Assembly (NCBI RefSeq): GCF_005405905.1
Contig: NZ_BJHU01000030.1
Location: forward strand, 124,001 to 188,000
Source of the DNA: Acidovorax sp. NB1
GTDB taxonomy: Bacteria; Pseudomonadota; Gammaproteobacteria; Burkholderiales; Burkholderiaceae_C
Direction: 5' to 3'
DNA length: 64,000 nt
The position numbers and the translations under genes are program-made. Positions 18,196 through 25,912 of this stretch are shown piece by piece (the stretch's first letter is position 1; every line of letters begins with the position of its first letter). Below the pieces are notes generated by a model. It was not told the DNA's origin and did not search any database. It saw only the letters and a list, made by a program, of their open reading frames with translations.

Positions 18196-19188
18196 TCAGG
18201 TGCTCTCGGTCAGGCTCACGGTGTTGCTCTCGCGTGCTTCAGACGTGACAGTTACGCCAAAGCCATTGAGCGCAGCGGTTGCGCGGTTGGAGTGGCGGCG
18301 GATGCGCTTGATGTAGCCGTCCACCTCCAGCCCCACCCGTTCGGCATACCGATCGTTCACCTGGCCTGTGATGCGCACGTCGTCGGCGGCGGCTTCGTTG
18401 TCGCCATCGACCCCGATGCGCCAGCGCGCCAGTTCCTCGGCCAGCCGCTCCATGCGGGCGCGCTTGAGGTCGTTGGTGCGCCGCAGCTCGGTCAGGTAGT
18501 CGTTGTTGCGGCCGAACACGTCGAACATCAGGTTGATCTGGCCGAAGGCGTAATCCATGGCGGCGTCCAGCGCTTGGTCGCGCAGCTGCAGCACATCAAC
18601 GATGGCTGCGGCCCGCAGCTGCTGCTTGGCGTTGTCGGCGTCGGCCTGCATCTGGGCGGCCAGGCGGGCGCCGCTCACCGCCATGCGCCGGGCGGCCTCG
18701 GCGGTCAGCGCAGCGCTAGCACCGGCGGGCATCGGCAGTCCATAGGCATTGAGCAGGCCGGGCACCTGCGCGGCGGCCGCCTGCGACTGCTGCAGGCGCT
18801 GGTGCTGCCCTACCCCGCCCAGCCCATCGCCACCGGCCATGACCCGGGCGTACCAGTCCAGCGCGGCCCGGAACGAGCCCGACAGCGGAGCCACCGCCTC
18901 CATGATCCGGGCGAACTCGCCCGCCCAATCGGCGGCCAGACGCTGCAGCGCCGCCGCCACGCCCTGGTCGTTGTCACCCAGCGCCGCGATGATTGCCGCG
19001 TTGGTGGCGCTGTCGCCCGGCACGAACGCGGGCAGGCTGTCCGCACCTGCCGCGCGCTGCGGCGCCTTGTCGAACACTGGCGCGGCCAGCGACACCGCCG
19101 CGTTCGCGCTCAGCTTGGCCTTGTCCCAAGCCAGCCCGAGCAGCCCGTCGAAGACGAGCGTGGGGTTCATTGCGTGACCGTTTGGCAT
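18196..19188 (-). CDS. Alpha-helical phage structural protein, unknown
   Basis: A 330-residue alanine-rich helical protein. A basic helix around residues 235-255 (LTELRRTNDLKRARMERL) is notable, and the C-terminus ends in a short beta region. Its general composition matches its downstream neighbour, as if they were distant paralogues or partners. Its ATG (19188) shares one base with the stop of the upstream gene (TGATG). No family recognised; likely virion component. Confidence 0.55.
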   Translation of the reverse strand: MPNGHAMNPTLVFDGLLGLAWDKAKLSANAAVSLAAPVFDKAPQRAAGADSLPAFVPGDSATNAAIIAALGDNDQGVAAALQRLAADWAGEFARIMEAVAPLSGSFRAALDWYARVMAGGDGLGGVGQHQRLQQSQAAAAQVPGLLNAYGLPMPAGASAALTAEAARRMAVSGARLAAQMQADADNAKQQLRAAAIVDVLQLRDQALDAAMDYAFGQINLMFDVFGRNNDYLTELRRTNDLKRARMERLAEELARWRIGVDGDNEAAADDVRITGQVNDRYAERVGLEVDGYIKRIRRHSNRATAALNGFGVTVTSEARESNTVSLTEST

Positions 19189-20810
19189 CAGATTCTCCGT
19201 TTCAGCGGCACCACCTCAAACCGGATCGTGTCCAGCTCGAAATCGGCGCCGCCTTCGTTGTAAAGCTCAAAAGTGAAGTAGGACGCGCGCAGCCCTTTGC
19301 CCAGATCGAAACGCTGGGTGGCCTGCCGCGTGTCGGTGTGGCGCACGCGGTAGAGGTAGGCGTCTTTGCCATCCCCGGCGCGCAGGTACACGGCACCGCT
19401 GGCGCCCACGCCCACATACACGTTGGGCACGCTCTTGATCTCCGGCATCCCGAAATCGTGCTGGCCGAAGTGCAGGTGTGCCTGAATGGGCTCCCCCGCA
19501 TCGTCATCGCCTTCCAGCTTGAAGATTCCCGATGATTTGGCCCCGTAGGCCACGCCATCAATGACCGCATAGCTATTAAATCCATAGCTCTCGTAACGGC
19601 TGGATGCGCCGGTTTCCGCGTTCACCGCCCAGGTTTCCGAGTCGTCCACGCCGTTGCTGGCCGTGGCCGGATCGCTCACCCACACCGCCTCGACCAGGGC
19701 CGCAGCGAACTCGCCCGACAGCGAGGCCAGCGTCTCGATGCTCAGGTCTTCGATGGTGGACACCCCGGCCAGGGCCTCCACCGTGATGAGCGCACCGGCC
19801 GTCAGCGTCTCGTTCATCGCCAGCACCACGGACCGCGTGGCGCGGAAGTCGCCCAGCAGGAATGGCCGCTCGATCATGTAGACCAGATCCGCCTCGGGGG
19901 CGGCCCAGCTGAAAGCCTCCATGGGGCGCATGCGCCCACGGCCTTCGGCATACGGGTGGTCGGCGGCCAGCAGGGACAATTCCTGCAAGGCCACATCGCC
20001 GCCGCCAATGGTGCCCGTCAGCCCCCGGCCCACGCCGATCATGGGGTAGAGGTAGCTGGAGCAGATGGCATAGGCAGGCGTCCACGCCTCGTTGTGCGCC
20101 TGGAGCGACAGGCCCGCCATGCTGCTGGCCATGCTGCCGCTGAGCTGGTTGGCGCCCCACACCGCCAGCGGCGCCATGGTGAGCGTCGCCCCCTGCGGCT
20201 GGGCCAGATCCAGCGGTCGCAGCACCAATTGCGCGAGCCCGGAAAAGCTTTGCACCTCGCCAATGGGGTGGATCATGGTGTTCATGTAGGCCCCGGTGTA
20301 GGGCTCGAACGCCGGGGACAGCACCCCATCGCCCGCAGCAAACAGGGCCGCGTCCATCCACACCTTGCCGTCGCTGGGCACCTTGCTGCGGTACAACACC
20401 GCGCCGTTGCGGTAGTACACAACGTCATTGCCCATGCGGATGATCTCGTACACATCGCCCGCCGCGTTCGTGCCCAGGTCGTCGGCCACGAGCACGCCCA
20501 GCTCGCGCACGCCGATCGCGCCTCGGTCGAAGGCCAGCGAATGGCTCATGTTGGAGAACCCATCGCCCTCTGGGACAGCGGCCAGGCCGACCACCACGCC
20601 GATGGAGCCCGCGCGCACGTTGAACCGCGCCACCAGGTTGCCCGTCAGGCTGGCCACGCTGAACGCGCTCGCATTCCAGCCCAGGTTGAACTCGGCTTCG
20701 GTGTAGTCCTCTGGCCGCTTGAGAGGCGGCGTGACCGCTTGCCCTGGGCGGGGCGGTACGTATTGCGGCCATGGCGGCACGTACACCGTGCCCCAATCAG
20801 TTGTGCTCAT
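19188..20810 (-). CDS. Large beta-rich virion protein, unknown
   Basis: A 540-residue protein. It opens with a proline-rich segment (VPPWPQYVPPRPGQAVTPP), followed by several beta-rich domains; RVRHTDTRQATQRFDLG and ASYFTFELYNEGG near the end look like a beta-sandwich typical of tail proteins. No transmembrane segments. AAGGAC lies just before its ATG. Its size and place between helical proteins and the Asp-box protein suggest a tail-tube-associated or baseplate part. Confidence 0.55.
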   Translation of the reverse strand: MSTTDWGTVYVPPWPQYVPPRPGQAVTPPLKRPEDYTEAEFNLGWNASAFSVASLTGNLVARFNVRAGSIGVVVGLAAVPEGDGFSNMSHSLAFDRGAIGVRELGVLVADDLGTNAAGDVYEIIRMGNDVVYYRNGAVLYRSKVPSDGKVWMDAALFAAGDGVLSPAFEPYTGAYMNTMIHPIGEVQSFSGLAQLVLRPLDLAQPQGATLTMAPLAVWGANQLSGSMASSMAGLSLQAHNEAWTPAYAICSSYLYPMIGVGRGLTGTIGGGDVALQELSLLAADHPYAEGRGRMRPMEAFSWAAPEADLVYMIERPFLLGDFRATRSVVLAMNETLTAGALITVEALAGVSTIEDLSIETLASLSGEFAAALVEAVWVSDPATASNGVDDSETWAVNAETGASSRYESYGFNSYAVIDGVAYGAKSSGIFKLEGDDDAGEPIQAHLHFGQHDFGMPEIKSVPNVYVGVGASGAVYLRAGDGKDAYLYRVRHTDTRQATQRFDLGKGLRASYFTFELYNEGGADFELDTIRFEVVPLKRRI

Positions 20811-20823
20811 GGTGCGTCCTTGT

Positions 20824-21021
20824 TCAGCTCGTGCCGGGCCAGTTGAAGCCGGGCGGGGTGCCTGGTGGGTTCACCACGAACTCTCCCGGGCCGCCGTCGC
20901 CAGGCGCAACCCATCCGCCGGGCTCGTAGGGCTGGGCCGGGAGAGTGATGCCGCCGCTGCCCGTTCCGCCGCCGATGCCGCCGCCCTCGGTCTTGCGCAG
21001 CTTGATCAGGTCGTTGCTCAC
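20824..21021 (-). CDS. 65-residue Gly/Pro-rich phage protein
   Basis: A short protein with a basic start (MSNDLIKLRKTEGGG), then Gly- and Pro-rich low-complexity sequence (GIGGGTGSGG, NPPGTPPGFNWPGTS). GTG 21021 is preferred: GGAGAT lies 7 bases upstream and its GTGA overlaps the stop of the 718-residue gene. An in-frame start at 21069 is inside that gene and less likely. Possibly a flexible linker or assembly peptide; no family. Confidence 0.55.
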   Translation of the reverse strand: MSNDLIKLRKTEGGGIGGGTGSGGITLPAQPYEPGGWVAPGDGGPGEFVVNPPGTPPGFNWPGTS

Positions 21022-23174
21022 GTAGGAATCTCCTTGGTTTGGTCGTACACCCAGGGCAGCCCGGGGCACATAGCGGCCTCGCGCCCGCTGTTGTCCTCGA
21101 TCACCACAGGGCCATACAGCTCCTGGGTGACATGGATGGAGGTGTTCGCGCGCAGATCGCTGATGGTCGCGTTCAGCGTCTGGCGCAGGGCCGTGTGGGA
21201 CGTGCCATCCAGCTGCGCGTACCGTGGCAGCGCGAATTCCCCGCTGGGGTGGCGCTTCCAGGTCAGGCCCCGGTCCTTGCTGACCCAGAGCACGCCCTTC
21301 ATCTTCGATAGGGCCCCGGGGTAGTCCACGCCGCCCGCCGTCGTGAAGCTGTTGAAGCGCGGGGCGCCCAGCACCACCACGGCCGCCAGCGTCTTCTCGT
21401 CCATGGCAAAGATGCGCACCACGGCGCGGGCATCCGCCACAGGCAGTGCACGGAATGACCAGGACCAGGAAGCTCCGTTGAACTCGGCCACGGCCAGCAC
21501 GGTGCGCGGGTCGTTCAGCGTGACCGCCGACCCAGAGCTGAACCAGCCCATCGTGAGCCGAAAGGCCGCCCAGCGGCGGAATGGCACCACCTCCACCATG
21601 CTGGAGCGCGGCGACGCCGTGCGCATGGCGCCCGGGTACAGGTGCTGGTAGAGGTCTTCGTCCGTCACCTCAAACACCTGCTCCAGGCCCGTGGGCGAAG
21701 CGCGCAGCACGCGGTGGGTGTTGCACTGCCCGTAGATCGGCGAGGTGGTGGGGCTGAAACTCACCGTGCGCTGCAGCACCGCCGTCATCCAGACACCACC
21801 CTCCCCATCCGGCGCCACCACGTCCGTGGCTGAAAAATCCCCCAGCGCTGCGCGCACGGCCGCCATGGGCATCTGGGCCCAGCCCGCCCCGTTGGTGTCC
21901 GACCAGATCAGGCGCAGGTCGTTGGCGGGCGAGCGATACTGCAGGTCGCTGGGGAGCTTGACGGTGTAGGTGCCGCCGACGTTCACCACCTCCCACGCCT
22001 GCCCGGGGCGCAGCTGGCGCAGCGTGCGCAGCAGCAGGAACAGCCGCGTGGGCCCGGCGCGGTGCAGGTACAACTGGGCGGCAGCCGCGTAGAACTCCGG
22101 CCCCCAGCCCTCGGGGTCATCCCAGGTGACAGCCGACAGCGCGGGGTCGCCGCTGGTGGTGCGCATGCACGTCAGGCTGGCCACACCGGAGCCATCGGGG
22201 TAGATCGCGCCTGCCGCCGTGGCATACACCGCCGCCACGGAGACAAAGGCCGAATCGCCCTCCTGCACCAGGGCGGGGGGCGACACGTCGTAGTGCGCCG
22301 GCCGCTGGCGGTCCACCCAGGACACACCGGACCAGGGCCCGATGCGCATGAGGTTCGGGTAGTAGATTTCTGCGGGGTCGCCGTCGCGGTGCCACAGCAG
22401 CGGGCGGATGATGTATTCGTGGGTGATCGGGTCGATGGCGGGCTCTGCTGGCTGGGCTTCACGCAGGTCGTCCGCATCGGCCGTCAGGCCGGTGAGCGAG
22501 GGGCCCAGGCCGCAGAACGGACTGAACTCCAGCAACGCCCGGCTGGCCATGGTCGCGGGGTCCACGCTGAGCACGCGCACGGTGGTCAGTGCGGGCGCCC
22601 ACACGCGCGCCATCAGGCGCATGTTGGTGGGGAACACGATGGTGTAGCTGGTCATCCGGTAGCCGACCAGCTTGCGCTCCGCGCGCCAGTTGCCCTCGGC
22701 CACCAGCTGCAGCCGCCCCCGGGGCAGCTTGTGCAGCGGCGCGCGCTTGGAGCGCAGCAGCCCGAGCCAGCCATTGAAGTCGAACACCGGGGCCCGCGCG
22801 CGCAGCTTCTTGGCGGCCGACACCTCCCACACCTGGCCGTCGCAGGCCATGGCATGGGTTCGGGGCAGCGGGCCAGACACGGGCGCCAGGCCATCGCCCA
22901 GCGACTGGTCATCACCCACCACACCCTCCCATGGGTTTTCTCCACCGGAACCCAGCACGCGCCAGCGGTCGCCCTGCGGCTCCCAGATGGCGAACAGCTG
23001 CAGGCCCTGGGGGCTGCGCCGCTCCAGCTCGCGGAACTCGCCCGAGATTTGCACACGGCTGGCCCCGTCGTCGTAGGTCATGAAGTCCGACCCGACGTTT
23101 TCCATAGAGGCCATGGCCTGCCGCTCGAAACCCGAATCGGCAGGCACCTGGTCGTGGATGCGGCGGATGGTCAC
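21018..23174 (-). CDS. Large virion protein with an Asp-box (probable beta-propeller)
   Basis: A 718-residue protein, strongly beta-rich, with many tryptophans. SKDRGLTWK near residue 650 matches the Asp-box (S/T-x-D-x-G-x-T-W) found in sialidase-type beta-propellers and other carbohydrate-binding propellers. Repeated phrases such as GSGGENPWEGVV, LWHRDGDPAEIYY and WSDTNGAGWAQMP fit propeller blades. The catalytic residues of sialidases are not evident. It overlaps the 250-residue gene by 4 bases. It could bind a surface polysaccharide. Confidence 0.55.
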   Translation of the reverse strand: MTIRRIHDQVPADSGFERQAMASMENVGSDFMTYDDGASRVQISGEFRELERRSPQGLQLFAIWEPQGDRWRVLGSGGENPWEGVVGDDQSLGDGLAPVSGPLPRTHAMACDGQVWEVSAAKKLRARAPVFDFNGWLGLLRSKRAPLHKLPRGRLQLVAEGNWRAERKLVGYRMTSYTIVFPTNMRLMARVWAPALTTVRVLSVDPATMASRALLEFSPFCGLGPSLTGLTADADDLREAQPAEPAIDPITHEYIIRPLLWHRDGDPAEIYYPNLMRIGPWSGVSWVDRQRPAHYDVSPPALVQEGDSAFVSVAAVYATAAGAIYPDGSGVASLTCMRTTSGDPALSAVTWDDPEGWGPEFYAAAAQLYLHRAGPTRLFLLLRTLRQLRPGQAWEVVNVGGTYTVKLPSDLQYRSPANDLRLIWSDTNGAGWAQMPMAAVRAALGDFSATDVVAPDGEGGVWMTAVLQRTVSFSPTTSPIYGQCNTHRVLRASPTGLEQVFEVTDEDLYQHLYPGAMRTASPRSSMVEVVPFRRWAAFRLTMGWFSSGSAVTLNDPRTVLAVAEFNGASWSWSFRALPVADARAVVRIFAMDEKTLAAVVVLGAPRFNSFTTAGGVDYPGALSKMKGVLWVSKDRGLTWKRHPSGEFALPRYAQLDGTSHTALRQTLNATISDLRANTSIHVTQELYGPVVIEDNSGREAAMCPGLPWVYDQTKEIPT

Positions 23175-23923
23175 AGCCGTTCCTCGCAGCCCACCAGCTT
23201 CTGCCAGAACGCGGTGGGCACCGTGCCCCCGCCCTCGTAGTCGTAAGTGAAGGCCACCATGGCGGAATCGCCCGCGTAGGCATCCTCCTGGAACGCGGCC
23301 AGGCTCAGGGCATCGTGGGTGATGGGCTGGGCACTGGGGGCGCCCGTCGCCGCCGTCACGGCGTAGGGGTAGAGCTTGCTCCAGTCGTAATCCACGGGGG
23401 TCACGCCATCTTCATAAAGCAGCCCGGTGAACAGCGCGGCGATAGTGGCAGCGGACACGATGGCCAGGTTCGCGCCCCCCGCATCCTTGAGGAACAGGCC
23501 CGCCGCCTCAAAGCTCAGCGACAGCGTGCCGGTCAACGCGCCCATCACCAGCGTGCCGGCGGCTGGGTTCACGAACCCGTCGAAGGTTTGGCCCTCCCGG
23601 TCGAAGGCCCCGATCATGATGACGGGCAGCAGGGAAGGCTCCGAGTAGCCGAACGCAGCGATCAGGCAGGGAGAGAACGGGCTGGGCCCCGTGCACATGG
23701 CCACCATCGCGTGCTGCGCGCCCGCCGTGAAATCCAGCTTCCAGCCAGGCGCACCGGCCACCGTGGGAGCTGGGTCCGGCCGCGCGCCATCCGCGAGCAT
23801 GCCAATCGCCCAGGGCTCATCCACGGCATTGTTCGTGCACAGGATGCCGCTCGTGGACACTTCGCGCGGCGGCGAACCGCCGGGGACCAGCGAACCACCC
23901 GAATAGATCAGCACCTCGGCCAT
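23171..23923 (-). CDS. Virion protein of unknown function
   Basis: A 250-residue, beta-rich, Gly/Ala-rich protein (MAEVLIYSGGSLVPGGSPP...). It has low charge and no signal peptide. It is coupled by overlap to the 718-residue protein downstream and lies 9 bases past the upstream gene. Its hydrophobic stretches (VSAATIAALFTGLLY) are short and probably buried. No family recognised. Confidence 0.55.
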   Translation of the reverse strand: MAEVLIYSGGSLVPGGSPPREVSTSGILCTNNAVDEPWAIGMLADGARPDPAPTVAGAPGWKLDFTAGAQHAMVAMCTGPSPFSPCLIAAFGYSEPSLLPVIMIGAFDREGQTFDGFVNPAAGTLVMGALTGTLSLSFEAAGLFLKDAGGANLAIVSAATIAALFTGLLYEDGVTPVDYDWSKLYPYAVTAATGAPSAQPITHDALSLAAFQEDAYAGDSAMVAFTYDYEGGGTVPTAFWQKLVGCEERL

Positions 23924-23932
23924 GGGCGGGCC

Positions 23933-24376
23933 TTAGAACGTGGGCAGGCTGGCGTTGTAGAAGTCGATCAGCTGATCCGCGCCCGCCGTCAGGATGATGC
24001 TGGACAGGTTCAGGTCGGCGCCCGACGTGCCCACCGTGCCCTGCAGGCGCCGCTGTGTCGTGCTGGCCGTGCCGTCATCGCCCGGGGCCACATGCCGGAA
24101 GAAAGTCGCCGTGCCGCTGGCGGCATTCACGCCCTTCCAGGTTTCCGACGCCTTCTTGGCAATGGCGCCATCCACGGCGTTGACCTCGAACTCGATCCCG
24201 CCGCCCGTGGCGTTATCGGAGATCGTGCACAGAAGCGTGGCGGCGCCCAGGGCGTCATCGGCAGTGGGCGGGATGGTGCCCGCGTAGATCTTGAGAAGGC
24301 CGTCCGCGAGCGCGGCCTTGAGGCTGCCCGAGTCGAGCATGTAGTTGCGCAGGCCTTTTGAGGACTTGAGGGGCAT
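23933..24376 (-). CDS. Virion protein of unknown function
   Basis: A 147-residue protein beginning KSSKGLRNYMLDSGSLKAAL, a phrase I recall from small structural proteins of Burkholderia podoviruses, followed by a beta-rich region and the ending DQLIDFYNASLPTF. AAGGAG lies 6 bases upstream of its ATG. No enzymatic motif. Confidence 0.6.
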   Translation of the reverse strand: MPLKSSKGLRNYMLDSGSLKAALADGLLKIYAGTIPPTADDALGAATLLCTISDNATGGGIEFEVNAVDGAIAKKASETWKGVNAASGTATFFRHVAPGDDGTASTTQRRLQGTVGTSGADLNLSSIILTAGADQLIDFYNASLPTF

Positions 24377-24385
24377 GGTGGCTCC

Positions 24386-24886
24386 TTAGATGGACAGAAA
24401 CTGGAAACCGGCGTGCACGCGCAGCGCCAGGTCGGCGTCCACGTTCTTGACGGTAGGGAACTTCACGGCACTGAACAGCGTTCCGGTCGTGCCGCCCTTG
24501 GTGGAGTTGGTGGACATGAAGGCGCCGTACACCTGATCCGGGGCCGCGAACGAGAACTCGGCCTTGTTGGCGGTGTTCAGGATGGCGCCTGCCACCACGG
24601 CATCGGGCACGAACAGCACGCGCGAGGCTTGCTCGTAGTCGGTGATCTCGCCCGCCAGTGCGGGCAGCGTGGCGGCCGTCACCGTGGGCAGCGGGGTGTA
24701 GTCGGCGCCATAGAGCCCGATGTACAGATTCGCGGGGGCAGCAGCGCCAGCGAACAGGATGTTCGCCATCGCGTTCAGGCCCTCGGTGGGCACCAGGTTC
24801 TTGGCCACATCGCGGTGCAGCACTACACCAGTGCGCTTGTCGAAAAGCTCGACCACGTAGGTCGCGCCCATGTTGACTTGGTTCAT
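24386..24886 (-). CDS. Virion protein of unknown function
   Basis: A 166-residue protein (MNQVNMGATYVVELFDKRTG...) with DVAKNLVPTEGLNAMANILF, a segment seen in phage structural proteins of this size. ATG 24886 overlaps the stop of the upstream gene (ATGA) and is preceded by AAGGAAA, which decides the start against a longer open frame that only shadows the neighbour. Probably a tail or decoration component. Confidence 0.6.
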   Translation of the reverse strand: MNQVNMGATYVVELFDKRTGVVLHRDVAKNLVPTEGLNAMANILFAGAAAPANLYIGLYGADYTPLPTVTAATLPALAGEITDYEQASRVLFVPDAVVAGAILNTANKAEFSFAAPDQVYGAFMSTNSTKGGTTGTLFSAVKFPTVKNVDADLALRVHAGFQFLSI

Positions 24887-25863
24887 AGGAGGGTTTCCTT
24901 TCTCACGATCTCGGCTTCCATGAATGAGCCAATCCCCGCCTTCGCTTCTCCGGGGTCGGAGAGCGTGGAAATCAGCTGCCGCAGGCCATTGCTGCGGCGG
25001 TAGACAGAGGCGCCACGGTCGGCGGTGCCCACCACCACGCGGCTCTCTTGAACATTGGTGATCTCGCCCGACTGGCTCAATGTGACCAGGCCCATCGGGC
25101 TCATCCAGGCAGCGCCACCGCCCGTTCCGGGCTGGTAGGTCAACGTGCCCTCCACGGCGCCGTAGTTGAGGGTTGCCACCATCGAGGCCGATGGCACGCC
25201 GCCGGGCAGGAAGTAGGTTTGATCCGCGCAGACGGCAATACCCGCCTCCACGCAGGCCAGCACCGTGATGCGGCCCGGGAACTGCATGAAGTTCTGCGCA
25301 GGGTCGTACAGGTGGGGAACGAAGGGCTCGCTGTAAAACAGCGTGTTGTGCACGGCCACCAGTGCGCGGTTGCGGTGGAATGCCACGATGTGGCCCGCAG
25401 GCAGCGCATCGAGGCGCCGCCCCTGGATCTCCACACCGAACTGAGGCACCCATGCGGGCGTTGGCCCGGAAACAGGGTGGTAGGAGCCCACGCGCAGGCC
25501 GTCCGAGAAATACACGGCCTCGTGCACCTCGGCAAAGCTCAGGGCGCTGGTCATGCCGTAGCCCTGGGCGATCTGCACGCGCTGCAAGGCCCCGGCCACG
25601 GGCCGCACGCAGAACACATCGCCCGCATCGGCATACAGCCCGAAGGCGCCGGAGCGCGGGGCCCAGAGCGAATGACAGTCCAGCCCAGCCTGGGCCAGGT
25701 CGAACCCAGCCCGGCGCCGCGCGCGGCCCTGGTTCGTCAGGTCCACGTTGACCGCGTTGCGCAGCAGGTCGCCCACGTCACGGCCGCCGCGCAGATCGTA
25801 GTCAGCGCGGCGGTTGTCCATCCCGCCGGGGAATGGGCCAAGGGTGGGGGTTGTGGCGGCCAT
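24883..25863 (-). CDS. Virion protein of unknown function
   Basis: A 326-residue, beta-rich protein. The start (LGPFPGGMDNRRADYDL) and the phrase RNAVNVDLTNQGRARRRAGF recur in large structural proteins of podoviruses that I associate with tail or spike assembly. Repeated blades (AVYFSDGLRVGSYHP, NTLFYSEPFVPHLYDP, QTYFLPGGVPSAS) suggest a propeller-like fold. Its start codon follows a CCCGG hairpin by one base, and copy 3 of the 12-bp motif lies 38 bp upstream. Confidence 0.6.
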   Translation of the reverse strand: MAATTPTLGPFPGGMDNRRADYDLRGGRDVGDLLRNAVNVDLTNQGRARRRAGFDLAQAGLDCHSLWAPRSGAFGLYADAGDVFCVRPVAGALQRVQIAQGYGMTSALSFAEVHEAVYFSDGLRVGSYHPVSGPTPAWVPQFGVEIQGRRLDALPAGHIVAFHRNRALVAVHNTLFYSEPFVPHLYDPAQNFMQFPGRITVLACVEAGIAVCADQTYFLPGGVPSASMVATLNYGAVEGTLTYQPGTGGGAAWMSPMGLVTLSQSGEITNVQESRVVVGTADRGASVYRRSNGLRQLISTLSDPGEAKAGIGSFMEAEIVRKETLL

Positions 25864-25864
25864 G

Positions 25865-25881
25865 CCCGGTATGTTTCCGGG
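25865..25881 (-). promoter_or_regulatory. CCCGG-N7-CCGGG hairpin before the 25863 start
   Basis: Sense-strand stem CCCGG/CCGGG with a 7-base loop and one C before the ATG, the same geometry as at 52834. AAGGAAAAAGGGGG lies immediately 5' of the stem. Confidence 0.6.
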
Positions 25882-25900
25882 AAACCCCCTTTTTCCTTAG

Positions 25901-25912
25901 CCCTATGCTGGG
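25901..25912 (-). promoter_or_regulatory. Late motif copy 3 (CCCAGCATAGGG)
   Basis: Lies 38 bp before the start at 25863. Its TAG is the stop codon of the 4406-residue gene. Confidence 0.7.
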
